Positions 49,952 through 58,469 of a DNA stretch of 64,000 nt are shown in pieces. This stretch comes from JAJDXO01 sp965207535 (GTDB taxonomy: Bacteria > Pseudomonadota > Alphaproteobacteria > Rhodospirillales > UBA2165), in contig CBDBMR010000006.1 in the NCBI GenBank assembly GCA_965207535.1, positions 62,001 to 126,000 of the forward strand, written 5' to 3'. The notes under the pieces are model-generated. The model had not been told where the DNA came from. It was given only the letters and a program-made list of their open reading frames with translations, and searched no databases. Each line of letters begins with the position of its first letter. Positions within the stretch are counted from its first letter, which is position 1. The translations under genes and the position numbers were made by a program.

Positions 49952-51370
49952 CTATTCGACGACGGCGGTGCCGTCTTTGAGGCGGTCAGGTTCCAATGCG
50001 ACGTGGCGCCGGACGGTACCGGGATCGCCAATGGAGGGCACCACCTCGCCGTCCACGGTAATCTCCAGCGCGCCCGCATTGCCGGTCATCAATACCAAGC
50101 CTGACCGATTGGGCACCTCGTAGACGTCACCCACCTTGAGAAGCCGGGTCATGATCGACTGGTTTTCCGTATCGTCGCGCACCTGAACCCAGCTCGCGAT
50201 CTTGGCGCGGACAACGATGCGGGGTTCTTCTTCCATTACCGCAGGCGCCGGTTCGGCTACCGCGGGCGCGGGCGTTTCGTCGGCGGTCGCCGGCTCCACC
50301 GCGGCAATCTGCGTTTCCGCCGCTTCAGTGGCCGGTTGGCCGGTATCGTTCAGCGCCACTTGGGTCGGGTCGGGTTCCGGCGCCGGCTCGCTCGCCGCGG
50401 GGGTGTCCGGCATCGCCGGCGGTTCGGGCGCGGTCGCGGTGCCGGCCTGGGCCGTCTCGGCGGCCGGTTCGGTGCCTGCTTCGGCTGTTTCAGCGGCGGG
50501 CTTGGGCTCCGGGGCGCCCGCCGGGACCGTTTCGGCGGCTTCCGGGTTTGCGGCGGGTGCCGTCTCGGAGGCTGTTGCATCCGTCCCCACCGTTGGCGGC
50601 GGCGCTGGGATCTCGACGGCTTCGGTCACTTCCGGCGGCGCGGGTTCCGCCGATGGTTCAACCGCCGGCTCAGGGGCGGATGCGACGACGGCGGGTGTTT
50701 CGACCGGCTCAGGGGCGGAAGCAACGACGGCGGGTAGCTCGACCGGCTCAGGGCCGGCCCTCGGCGCATCGGAAGAGGCCGGTGCCGCGGCGAGCGCCGT
50801 TTCCGTCACTTCCGCGTCGGCTGCGGGACTTTGGGCGGTCTCCGGCGCATCGGCGACCGGTTGCACGCTGGCCGCGTTCGCCGCGGTTGCCGGTGCCGTT
50901 TCCTGAACCGCCTCGGGCTGAAGCCGGGACGGTACCGGGGTGACCACTTCGGCGACGAAACGGTCTTGGGTCGACAGGAAATACCAGCCGCCGTAGCCAA
51001 GCGCGGCGATCAGAACGCCGATCATCAGTACGGCGCCCCGCGGCATCCCATGTTGGGGTATGAAGGAGGGGAAGCTGAGGTCCGCAGGCTGGTCGGGAAC
51101 GCTGGATTCTTCCTTGAACCGGCGTACCACATCCTCGCCGTCCAAATCCAAATACTCGGCGTAGCCGCGAACGAAGCCGACCGCATAGGCGTGACCCGGC
51201 AAATCGTCAAACCGGTCTTCCTCGATAGCTTCGATGTACACACGGCGAATTCGGAGAGCGGCGGCGACATCCTCCGGCTCCTCGCCGCGCCGGAGCCGCG
51301 ACGCCCGAAGCAGCGCGCCAATCCCGCCGCCGGCTTTCATCTGTTGGGGAAGATCCGAGTGCGTGTCCAC
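49952..51370 (-). CDS. RodZ-like protein (HTH, TM, DUF4115)
   Basis: Cell-shape protein candidate, 472 residues. The N-terminal cytoplasmic helix-turn-helix is GALLRASRLRRGEEPEDVA and the following 60 residues; a single membrane helix lies near residue 115 (AVLMIGVLIAALGYGGWYFL); then comes about 230 residues of Ala/Pro/Glu/Thr-rich, repetitive periplasmic linker and a C-terminal DUF4115 domain (IVVRAKIASWVQVRDD). RodZ links MreB to the wall machinery. The linker is long for the family and contains near-repeats such as PAVVASAPEPVE. First in the hisS-side cluster. Confidence 0.85.
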   Translation of the reverse strand: MDTHSDLPQQMKAGGGIGALLRASRLRRGEEPEDVAAALRIRRVYIEAIEEDRFDDLPGHAYAVGFVRGYAEYLDLDGEDVVRRFKEESSVPDQPADLSFPSFIPQHGMPRGAVLMIGVLIAALGYGGWYFLSTQDRFVAEVVTPVPSRLQPEAVQETAPATAANAASVQPVADAPETAQSPAADAEVTETALAAAPASSDAPRAGPEPVELPAVVASAPEPVETPAVVASAPEPAVEPSAEPAPPEVTEAVEIPAPPPTVGTDATASETAPAANPEAAETVPAGAPEPKPAAETAEAGTEPAAETAQAGTATAPEPPAMPDTPAASEPAPEPDPTQVALNDTGQPATEAAETQIAAVEPATADETPAPAVAEPAPAVMEEEPRIVVRAKIASWVQVRDDTENQSIMTRLLKVGDVYEVPNRSGLVLMTGNAGALEITVDGEVVPSIGDPGTVRRHVALEPDRLKDGTAVVE

Positions 51371-51568
51371 GGTGCCGAGCCCCTTGACTGTTCGCCTCCT
51401 ATGCGCGATCGGGAATCATCAAAGCCGTCCCGCCTCAGGCGGAGCGGCTGCCCGTTTCGCGGCGCAAAAAACGGCAAAAATTTGAGTATCGCCAATAATT
51501 ACAAAAATTTACCGCCATCGAGTCTTGAGTACAAGTTTTCTCTATGGTTCACGGCCCGGGATGATTCC

Positions 51569-53842
51569 TCAAATCATCACTCCATGATCAATTGCGAATT
51601 CCCGGAGCTTTTCACGAAGACTGTGTACGGGCATGGATTGCAGCGTTCGGATGTATTTCGAGATATCGCCATAGTTCAGGCTGCGGATCATGGTTTTGAC
51701 CGGTCCGATGAACGACGGCGCCATGGAAAGGCTGCGAAATCCGACGCCGATCAGCGCCATGGCGTCCAAGGGCCGGCCCGCCATTTCCCCGCAAAGGCTG
51801 ATCGGAATCCCGGCATCGTCACACCGCGCGGCGAGACCGCCCAGGAACGACAGGCCCGCCGGCGAAAGCACGTCATAGCGATCGGCGATTCGCGGACTTC
51901 CCCGGTCGCTGGCGAACAGAAACTGAAACAGGTCGTTGCTGCCGACCGAGATGAAATCAACCCGTTCCAACAACGCATCGAACTGAAACGCGAGCGCCGG
52001 GACTTCGAGCATGGTGCCGACGTGCAGCCGTTTCGGCAGCGGCCGGTTACGTTTTTCCGCACGTTCGAGTTCACGATCCAGGAGTGCCCGCGCGGCATCG
52101 AACTCCGAAACTTCCGTGATCATTGGAAACATCAGCGACAAGTCACGATCCCCCGCGGCCCGGATGAGGGCGCGGAATTGGTGCCGGATGAGAACCGGCT
52201 GATCGAGCGCCACCCGGATTGCCCGCCAGCCCATGGCCGGATTTTCTTCGTCGAAGCTGCTCCAATAGGGCAGGCTCTTGTCACCGCCGATGTCGAGGGT
52301 CCGGAAGATCACCGGCTTCCCGTCGCTCAGATCCAGCACCCGCTCGTAGAGCGCCGATTGCCGGTCGACGTCGGGATACTTGCTGCTTTCCATGAACGGG
52401 ATTTCGGTCCGGAACAGGCCGATACCGTCCGCTCCGGTCTCATCCAGGCTCTGCAGGTCGGCGAACAGGCCCGCGTTGATGTTGAGCGAAATGGTGACCC
52501 CGTCCTTGGTCTCGGCGGGGACGTTGCGGAGCGAGGCATACGCCGCCACACGCTGAGCACGGGCGCGGAGAGTTTCGGTGAACGCCTGCTGGACATCCTC
52601 GGCCGGGCGGATATGGGCTTCCGCCTCATCTGCATCCACGATGATGACGTCGCCGGGTTCGACATTGTCGAGCAGGTCGGTGGCCCGTCCGATCACCGGA
52701 ATGTCGAGGGCGCGGGCGACGATGGCGACATGGGTGGTCACCGAGCCTTCCTCGAGGACCAGACCGCGCAGCCGGGTCCGGTCGTAATCGAGAAGCTGTG
52801 CCGGACCCATGTTGCGGGCGACGAGGATGATATTTTCCGGGAGCTCCCATTCGGCGCCGACATTGTCTCCCTCGGTGCCGGTCAGATGCTGGAGCAGACG
52901 ATTGGCGAGGTCCTCGAGATCGTGCAGCCGCTCGCGCAAATAGGGGTCCCGCAGATTCCGGAACCGGGCGCGGGTGTCGTTGTGGACCTTTTCCACCGCC
53001 GCCTCGGCTGTCAGGCCGCTGTCGATCGCCTCGCCGATTCTGGCGAGCCACCCCGCATCTTCGGCGAACATGCGATAGGTTTCCAGAATGTCCCGGTGTT
53101 CGCCGCCGTTCGCCACGTCGGTCGCCTGGAGCATGGCGTCGATGGCGCCGTGCATTTCGTCGACCGCTTCCCTCAGGCGTTGCTGCTCTTCTTCCGGATT
53201 GTCCGAAACCAGCCTTTCGATGACAAACCGGGGCTCGTGGAGAACCGCTTCGCCCATGGCGACGCCCGCGTTCAGCCTGACCCCCGCGATGGTGACCGGC
53301 AGCAGTGACGCGCCCTCCATGACGTGCAGTTCCTCGGCGCTGATCAGCTCGCCGGCGGCGATCAATTCGGCGATCACCATGGCGACCGTCTCGAGGGTCT
53401 CGGCCTCTTCGTCGGTGTAGTGACGCTGGGTCCGGTTCTGCACCGCCAGCACCCCTTGAACCCGGCCGCCGCGGAGGATCGGGACGCCCATCAGCGAGTG
53501 GTAGATCTCTTCGCCGGTCTCCGGCCGATAGGCGAATTTCGGGTGGCTCTGCGCATCGGAAAGTGCCATGGGACGGGCGTTGGCGGCGATGGTGCCGACC
53601 AGCCCCTCGCCCATTTGAAGGCGGGTATTGTGAACCGCCGTGGGTTTGAGGCCGGTTGCGGTGAAAAGCTCCAGCACTTCGCCGGCCCTGAGGACATAGA
53701 TCGAGCACACCTCGGCGACGAGGTCGGTGGCGATGATGCCGGCAATCTTGTCCAGACGCTCCTGGGCCGAGCCTTCACCCGCCATGGTGTCGCGAAGGCG
53801 CGCCAATAAACGTCGGGAACCTGTGATCGGTGCTCGTGCCAT
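51569..53842 (-). CDS. ptsP: PEP-protein phosphotransferase PtsP (enzyme I-Ntr)
   Basis: First enzyme of the nitrogen PTS phosphorelay: takes phosphate from PEP for NPr and EIIA-Ntr. 757 residues: GAF domain (about 20-160), EI N-terminal helical domain, the swivelling domain with phosphohistidine in GSVTTHVAIVARAL (about 365), and the C-terminal PEP-binding TIM barrel (GIGLFRTE, FMGSNDLFQF-type GSNDLFQFLFA). Alphaproteobacteria usually keep lysC and ptsP adjacent; here the higBA pair sits between them. Confidence 0.95.
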   Translation of the reverse strand: MARAPITGSRRLLARLRDTMAGEGSAQERLDKIAGIIATDLVAEVCSIYVLRAGEVLELFTATGLKPTAVHNTRLQMGEGLVGTIAANARPMALSDAQSHPKFAYRPETGEEIYHSLMGVPILRGGRVQGVLAVQNRTQRHYTDEEAETLETVAMVIAELIAAGELISAEELHVMEGASLLPVTIAGVRLNAGVAMGEAVLHEPRFVIERLVSDNPEEEQQRLREAVDEMHGAIDAMLQATDVANGGEHRDILETYRMFAEDAGWLARIGEAIDSGLTAEAAVEKVHNDTRARFRNLRDPYLRERLHDLEDLANRLLQHLTGTEGDNVGAEWELPENIILVARNMGPAQLLDYDRTRLRGLVLEEGSVTTHVAIVARALDIPVIGRATDLLDNVEPGDVIIVDADEAEAHIRPAEDVQQAFTETLRARAQRVAAYASLRNVPAETKDGVTISLNINAGLFADLQSLDETGADGIGLFRTEIPFMESSKYPDVDRQSALYERVLDLSDGKPVIFRTLDIGGDKSLPYWSSFDEENPAMGWRAIRVALDQPVLIRHQFRALIRAAGDRDLSLMFPMITEVSEFDAARALLDRELERAEKRNRPLPKRLHVGTMLEVPALAFQFDALLERVDFISVGSNDLFQFLFASDRGSPRIADRYDVLSPAGLSFLGGLAARCDDAGIPISLCGEMAGRPLDAMALIGVGFRSLSMAPSFIGPVKTMIRSLNYGDISKYIRTLQSMPVHSLREKLREFAIDHGVMI

Positions 53843-54160
53843 TTACCTGCCTGCGTGGGGTGTGCGGCCAACGCGCCGGAGGGCGTCCCTGCCGCGCTTC
53901 CTGACCGCCTGAACCGTCGCGCGATGAAAGCCGTTTTGCAACCGGCGTTTGGCCCCGGGCGGCGCTTGAGCGGTCGCGCCCGCCGCGCACCCGCGGCGAC
54001 GCTCCCCGAACCGCCGCCCGGCTTTCGGGCGGCACTATAGGTAGCGCGAGGCAGCAGATCAATGCATGAAGGCATGCGCACCGGCGTCATCGCCTGCCCG
54101 GTCCGTCGCGGCGGCACGGCGAACGGTTGCGGCGTGTGGCGCAACGCGCTACAGTCACTC
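53843..54160. other. Intergenic gap upstream of higB, no gene recognised
   Basis: About 318 bp, very GC-rich, between divergent ptsP and higB. Open frames exist but show no family motif. No terminator and no clear promoter hexamers; a TATAGGT at about 54037 is the only AT-rich element. Confidence 0.4.
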
Positions 54161-54433
54161 ATGAGGATCAGGCACAAGGGACTGCGGGCGCTGCACGAGC
54201 GGGACGATGCGGCGCGGCTGCCCGCCGCTCTCGTGCCGCGGCTTCGGCGTATCCTGTTCCGCCTGCAAGAGGCGACGCATCCGGGCGGAGCCGACGCGCC
54301 GGGCTTCCGGCTGCATCCCCTCAAGGGCGACCGCGCCGGACAGTGGAGCGTCCGCGTCTCGGGCAACTGGCGCGTGGTGTTCCGTTTCGACGACGGCGAG
54401 GCCGTGGATGTGGACCTGATCGACTATCACTGA
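54161..54433 (+). CDS. higB: HigB-type toxin (RelE/ParE superfamily)
   Basis: Ribosome-dependent mRNA interferase of a type II toxin-antitoxin pair. About 90 residues: MRIRHKGLRALHERDDAARL, an Arg-rich helix, then GFRLHPLKGDRAGQWSVRVSG with NWRVVFRF and a VDLIDYH end, the standard HigB pattern. ATG 54161 gives the family length; an open frame runs 33 codons further upstream without homology. The antitoxin follows 17 nt later, the reversed order typical of hig modules. Confidence 0.88.
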   Translation: MRIRHKGLRALHERDDAARLPAALVPRLRRILFRLQEATHPGGADAPGFRLHPLKGDRAGQWSVRVSGNWRVVFRFDDGEAVDVDLIDYH

Positions 54434-54450
54434 CCGAAGGAGTGCCGACC

Positions 54451-54738
54451 ATGAACGACATTACAGACGAGCGCGCCGGTCCGATGCTGAACCCGCCGCA
54501 CCTGGGCGAACTGATCCGCGAGAGCATGGACGACGTGGGCTGGAACGTGACCGAGACGGCGGCGCGTCTCGGCTGCGAGCGCGGAACGCTGTCGCGGCTG
54601 CTGAACGGCAAGGCGGGGGTGTCGGCGAACATGGCGCTGGCGCTGGAGGATATGGGCTGGGGCACCGCCGAACACTGGATGCGCATGCAGGCCGCTTACG
54701 AGCTTGCCGAGGCGCGCCGGGAGAGGACCGCCGCCTAG
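54451..54738 (+). CDS. higA: HigA-type antitoxin (XRE HTH)
   Basis: 95-residue DNA-binding antitoxin. The HigA signature begins NPPHLGELIRESMDDVGWNVTE, with a helix-turn-helix in AARLGCERGTLSRLLNGKAGVSANMALALEDMGWG and a C-terminal WMRMQAAYELAEARR. GAAGGAG 8 nt before ATG 54451. It neutralises HigB and represses the pair. Flanked by ptsP and lysC on the other strand. Confidence 0.9.
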   Translation: MNDITDERAGPMLNPPHLGELIRESMDDVGWNVTETAARLGCERGTLSRLLNGKAGVSANMALALEDMGWGTAEHWMRMQAAYELAEARRERTAA

Positions 54739-54905
54739 CGCCGCGCGGGCGCGCTGCACGTTTGATCGAGCCGCCCGCCGGCGCGTACGGACGAGGTGCC
54801 GTCCCGGCGGCTGTCCTTCATCGGCTTTCGGCCAACGACAAGCCGTCCGGTGCTCGGCGCAGAGCGGGTGACCACGAATAGCGCTCTCGGGCCCGGCCGG
54901 CCGGA

Positions 54906-56126
54906 TTATTCGTCGTCGAGCCCGTAGGCCGTATGCAGCGCGCGCAATGCGAGCTCGGTGTAATCGGCGGCGATGAGGACGCTGACCTTGATCTCCGATG
55001 TGGAGATCACCTGGATGTTTATGCCCTTGTCGGCAAGCGCCCGGAACATCGTCTGGGCGACGCCGGCGTGCGAGCGCATGCCGACCCCGACGACCGATAT
55101 CTTGCAGACGTTCGAATCCGCATCGATCTTCTCGAAACCGACTTCTTCCTTTCTGTCCTCGAGCACCCGGACGGCGCTCTCCAGTTCGCCCTGGCCGACG
55201 GTGAACGTGAGGTCGGTCGTCGCGCCGTCCTCGGAGACGTTCTGGACGATCATATCGACGTTGACGTTGGCGTCGGCCAACGGCCCGAAGATTCCCGCCG
55301 CCACGCCGGGACGGTCCGCCACGCGAAGGAGCGTGATTTTCGCTTCGTCTCCGCTGTGGGAAATGCCACTGACAACTTGGTGTTCCACGATCTCATCCTC
55401 ACTGACGACGAAAGTGCCGGGGGCGTCGACGAACGTCGAGCGGACCTGGAGCGGCACATTCTGGTTCATGGCGAGTTCCACCGACCGGGTCTGCAGGACC
55501 TTGGCGCCCAGGGAGGCCATTTCCAGCATCTCCTCGTAGGTGATTCTATCCAGCTTCCTGGCCTTGGCAACGATCCGGGGGTCGGAGGTATAGATGCCGT
55601 CGACGTCGGTGTAGATGTCGCATCGATCCGCCCCCAACGCGCCCGCGAGCGCCACCGCGGACGTGTCCGAGCCGCCGCGGCCGATAGTGGTGATCCGGTT
55701 GTCCGGCCCCAATCCCTGAAATCCGGCAACCACCGGGACCTCGCCCGCCGCCAGCCGGCGGTCCAATTCCTCGGTTTCGATCTCCTCGATGCGTGCCTTG
55801 CCGTGCGCGCCGTCCGTGCGGATGGGGATCTGCCACCCCAGCCACGAGCGCGATTGGATACCGAGATCCTGCAGCGCCAGCGCCATCAGGCCCGCATTGG
55901 CCTGCTCGCCGGTGGCCGCCACGACGTCGTACTCGCGGGCGTCGAACATGGCGGATATGTCGGCCGTCATCTCGACCATCCGGTCGGTCACGCCGGCCAT
56001 GGCGGACACGACCACGGCGACCTGGCTGCCGTTGTCGACCTCCTGCTTGACCCGCCGAGCCGCATTCTTGATGCGTTCGACATCGGCGACGGATGTCCCG
56101 CCGAATTTTTGAACGATACGTGACAT
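54906..56126 (-). CDS. lysC: Aspartate kinase
   Basis: First step of the lysine/threonine/methionine pathway. 406 residues: KFGGTSVADVERIKN at the start, kinase core with GFQGLGPDNRITTIGRGGSDTSA (read in parts), then two ACT regulatory domains (ISHSGDEAKITLL and VGVGMRSHAGVAQTMFRAL) for allosteric control by lysine and threonine. ATG 56126 gives the family start; the frame runs 33 codons further upstream. Divergent from ubiG, the classical alphaproteobacterial arrangement. Confidence 0.95.
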   Translation of the reverse strand: MSRIVQKFGGTSVADVERIKNAARRVKQEVDNGSQVAVVVSAMAGVTDRMVEMTADISAMFDAREYDVVAATGEQANAGLMALALQDLGIQSRSWLGWQIPIRTDGAHGKARIEEIETEELDRRLAAGEVPVVAGFQGLGPDNRITTIGRGGSDTSAVALAGALGADRCDIYTDVDGIYTSDPRIVAKARKLDRITYEEMLEMASLGAKVLQTRSVELAMNQNVPLQVRSTFVDAPGTFVVSEDEIVEHQVVSGISHSGDEAKITLLRVADRPGVAAGIFGPLADANVNVDMIVQNVSEDGATTDLTFTVGQGELESAVRVLEDRKEEVGFEKIDADSNVCKISVVGVGMRSHAGVAQTMFRALADKGINIQVISTSEIKVSVLIAADYTELALRALHTAYGLDDE

Positions 56127-56284
56127 ATCGGATGAACCTAATTGAGGCCGCCCGGCCGACGATCCCCGGTGACCGCCATTTACGGCCCGGTCGGTTTGAT
56201 CGCCCGCCCGAGGGCGCGTATACATACTCGTTCAGCCGAATTCGCGCAAGTTGAGCCGGCTTAAGCCGCTGAAATCCAAGGCCT

Positions 56285-56339
56285 GGCGTAGGAATGGCGC
56301 AGGAATGGCCCAGGAACAGCCCAGGAATAGCCCAGGAAC
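56285..56339 (+). repeat. Five 11-bp tandem repeats in the ubiG leader
   Basis: Units GGCGTAGGAAT, GGCGCAGGAAT, GGCCCAGGAAC, AGCCCAGGAAT and AGCCCAGGAAC run head to tail, ending 16 nt before the ubiG ATG. Each unit carries an AGGAA purine box resembling a ribosome site. Confidence 0.85.
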
Positions 56340-56355
56340 AGTGGAGTGAACGCCC

Positions 56356-57108
56356 ATGGCCGGGGAAAGACCTCCGGAGACCCGCACCGCCGATAAGGAC
56401 GAGATTGACCGGTTCGCCGCGCAGGCCGGCGATTGGTGGGACGAGGAGGGCGCTTTCGCGCCGCTGCACCGCATCAATCCCGTTCGCCTCCAATTCATTC
56501 GCGACAGTCTTTGCCGGCACTTCGGCCGTGATTCCTCGTCCCTGCGGCCGTTCGAGAACCTGAACATCCTCGATATCGGCTGTGGCGGCGGTCTGTTGAC
56601 GGAGCCCATGGCGCGGCTGGGCGCGGCGGTGACCGGGATCGACGCCGCGCCCGAAGGCGTGTCGGCGGCCCGTGCCCATGCGCGCGGGGCCGGCCTGGAG
56701 ATCGACTACCGGGCCATGTTGCCCGAGGAAATGGCGGACACGGGCAGGGCCTTCGATGCGGTCCTGAATATGGAAGTGGTCGAGCACGTGGCCGACGCGG
56801 AGGCCTTTTTCGAGGCCTGCGGGCGTCTCGTCCGGCCGGGCGGCGGGATGGTCGTGGCGACCCTCAACCGGACGCTGAAATCGCTGGCGTTCGGCAAGGT
56901 GGCCGCGGAGTACATCCTGCGCTGGGTGCCGGCGGGAACCCACGATTGGCGCCAATTCGTCAAGCCGTCGGAACTGGCCCGGTATCTGCGCCGGGCGGGC
57001 TTCGACGTGGCCGATCTCAAAGGCATGGCGTACGACCCGGCCAACGGCGATTGGTCCCTCGGGGGCGACGTGGATATCAACTATCTGATGTTCGCGGTAC
57101 GCCGTTAG
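56356..57108 (+). CDS. ubiG: 3-demethylubiquinol/2-polyprenyl-6-hydroxyphenol O-methyltransferase
   Basis: Both O-methylations of ubiquinone synthesis. 250 residues with WWDEEGAFAPLHRINPVRL at the start (typical of UbiG), SAM motif NILDIGCGGGLLTEPMARLGA and a VLNMEVVEHVAD motif. GGAG 9 nt upstream of ATG 56356. Divergent from lysC, with the tandem-repeat leader between. The stop is followed at once by a transposase remnant. Confidence 0.95.
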   Translation: MAGERPPETRTADKDEIDRFAAQAGDWWDEEGAFAPLHRINPVRLQFIRDSLCRHFGRDSSSLRPFENLNILDIGCGGGLLTEPMARLGAAVTGIDAAPEGVSAARAHARGAGLEIDYRAMLPEEMADTGRAFDAVLNMEVVEHVADAEAFFEACGRLVRPGGGMVVATLNRTLKSLAFGKVAAEYILRWVPAGTHDWRQFVKPSELARYLRRAGFDVADLKGMAYDPANGDWSLGGDVDINYLMFAVRR

Positions 57109-57110
57109 AG

Positions 57111-57257
57111 CGAGATTCCCTTCTGACGCCGCGAGGCCGCGCAGAACCGGTCCGCCGGGTTGTGGTCAAGGGCCACACCCCAAGGGCCGTGGCGACGGCG
57201 CTCGGGGTGTGCGAGCGCACGGTGCGCGAGTGGGTGGCCCGCGATCCTTGGCGGTAA
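57111..57257 (+). pseudogene. IS481-type transposase N-terminal remnant
   Basis: In one frame, starting 2 nt after the ubiG stop: LLTPRGRAEPVRRVV, then TPRAVATALGVCERTVREW, ending RDPWR before TAA. This is the N-terminal helix-turn-helix of IS481-family transposases (usual form LTPLGRERMV...TPEAVARAAGV...RTVRKWV). No start codon and no DDE catalytic domain remain, and no terminal inverted repeats were identified. It marks the left edge of the ABC/phosphodiesterase region. Confidence 0.7.
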
Positions 57258-57315
57258 GCGCCGAGCCCAAAACCAGCATGTTCTTATGACCAAAAAAAGT
57301 GCATGATTTTACCAA

Positions 57316-57355
57316 AGTAAACGTTTACATTAGTAGAGTAAACGTTTACATTAGT
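57316..57355 (+). promoter_or_regulatory. Twin LacI-family operators overlapping a promoter
   Basis: Two copies of the 19-bp unit AGTAAACGTTTACATTAGT start at 57316 and 57337, 21 bp apart. Each contains the perfect 12-bp palindrome GTAAACGTTTAC (57317-57328 and 57338-57349), the usual LacI-family operator pattern. TTTACA (57324-57329), 17 nt, TACATT (57347-57352) form a promoter whose hexamers both overlap the operators, so a bound regulator would block it. Probably autoregulated. Confidence 0.82.
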
Positions 57356-57400
57356 GGCAATAAAACGCGGAAAGCGCACTTTGGGAGGCGCGACGGTTCA

Positions 57401-58468
57401 GTGGCGAACATGACCGCAACAATTCGCGATGTAGCGGAGAGGGCCGGGGTTTCCGTGGCTACCGTATCGCGCTTGGTCAACAACACCGGCCGGGTTCGCG
57501 AGGAGACCGCCGCTCACATTCGCGCTGCTATCGATGAACTCGGTTTTCGGCCGAACGCGGTGGGCCGCAGCTTGAAGAAAAACCGAACTCGCTCACTGGG
57601 CGTCGTCATTCCGTCGATGTCCAACCCTGTGTTTTCCGAGGCGGTCGCCGGCATCAAAGCCGAAGCGCGCGCCAGGGGTTACTGGCTGATGTTCACCTCG
57701 CCGGATTACGCCGCCGACGAAGAGGTGGAGATGGTCAATCTGCTGCTTGATTACAGGGTCGAGGGAATGATCCTAACCGTCGCCAATCCGCACCATAGTC
57801 CGGCATTGGACATTCTGCAGCGTGCCGGCGTGCCCTATGTGTTGATCTACAACCAAGTCAGCGACGACGGACACCCAACAGTAACGGTCGACAACATCGC
57901 GGCCGGTCGCGAGGTTGCACACAAGCTGATTGATATGGGGCATCAACGCCTCGGCATAGTTTCAGGCCGCTTCGATGCGTCGGATCGCGCCCATGCCCGG
58001 CGCGATGGCTTTATTGACGGTGCGTCGGAAAGGGGCGTTGAAACGCCGATAGTATTGGAGGTTGATTTCCTCGCCCCCAAAATGAAGGAAACCCTGAACC
58101 CCGTTTATGCCGACCCGGCGACCGCGCCAACGGCACTGTTTTGCTCCAACGACCTGCTCGCCATTTCGGTGGTTGGTGCGTTGGGGCGTATGCATCTCAA
58201 TGTTCCGAAAGATGTTTCCGTAGTTGGTTTTGACGGCATTGCCGTCGGAACCCACCTGCATCCCACTCTCGCCACGGTGGTTCAGCCATCGCACGAGATG
58301 GGGCGCGTGGCGACCCGGCAATTGCTGGATCGCCTAACCGGCGAGAATCGTCCGAAAATGGAGATTCTGCCACACACGTTCCGTATGGGAGAATCGGCGG
58401 GGCCCGTTTTACAGCCAAGCCCCGCCGACCTTCGGAACCCCAACCGCAAAACCACAGGAGGCTCCTGA
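57401..58468 (+). CDS. LacI-family transcriptional regulator
   Basis: 355 residues: N-terminal HTH (IRDVAERAGVSVATVSRLVN) with the hinge GFRPNAVGRSLKK, then a periplasmic-binding-protein-like effector domain (SLGVVIPSMSNPVFSEAVAGI onward). GTG 57401 (GGGAGG 12 nt upstream) or ATG 57410 are possible starts. Just upstream are its likely operators. One base separates its stop from the next gene, so it is the first gene of the import operon and represses it until ligand binds (inference). Confidence 0.92.
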   Translation: MANMTATIRDVAERAGVSVATVSRLVNNTGRVREETAAHIRAAIDELGFRPNAVGRSLKKNRTRSLGVVIPSMSNPVFSEAVAGIKAEARARGYWLMFTSPDYAADEEVEMVNLLLDYRVEGMILTVANPHHSPALDILQRAGVPYVLIYNQVSDDGHPTVTVDNIAAGREVAHKLIDMGHQRLGIVSGRFDASDRAHARRDGFIDGASERGVETPIVLEVDFLAPKMKETLNPVYADPATAPTALFCSNDLLAISVVGALGRMHLNVPKDVSVVGFDGIAVGTHLHPTLATVVQPSHEMGRVATRQLLDRLTGENRPKMEILPHTFRMGESAGPVLQPSPADLRNPNRKTTGGS

Positions 58469-58469
58469 A

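Noticed and set aside
50202..50906. Gly/Ala/Ser-rich 234-codon plus-strand frame
   Set aside because: Complement of the repetitive RodZ-like linker; low-complexity shadow.
51569..53308. Long plus-strand frame across ptsP
   Set aside because: Antisense to a strongly conserved enzyme I gene; no motifs.
56285..56339. CRISPR-like short repeats
   Set aside because: Units are only 11 bp, contiguous and without spacers; tandem repeat instead.
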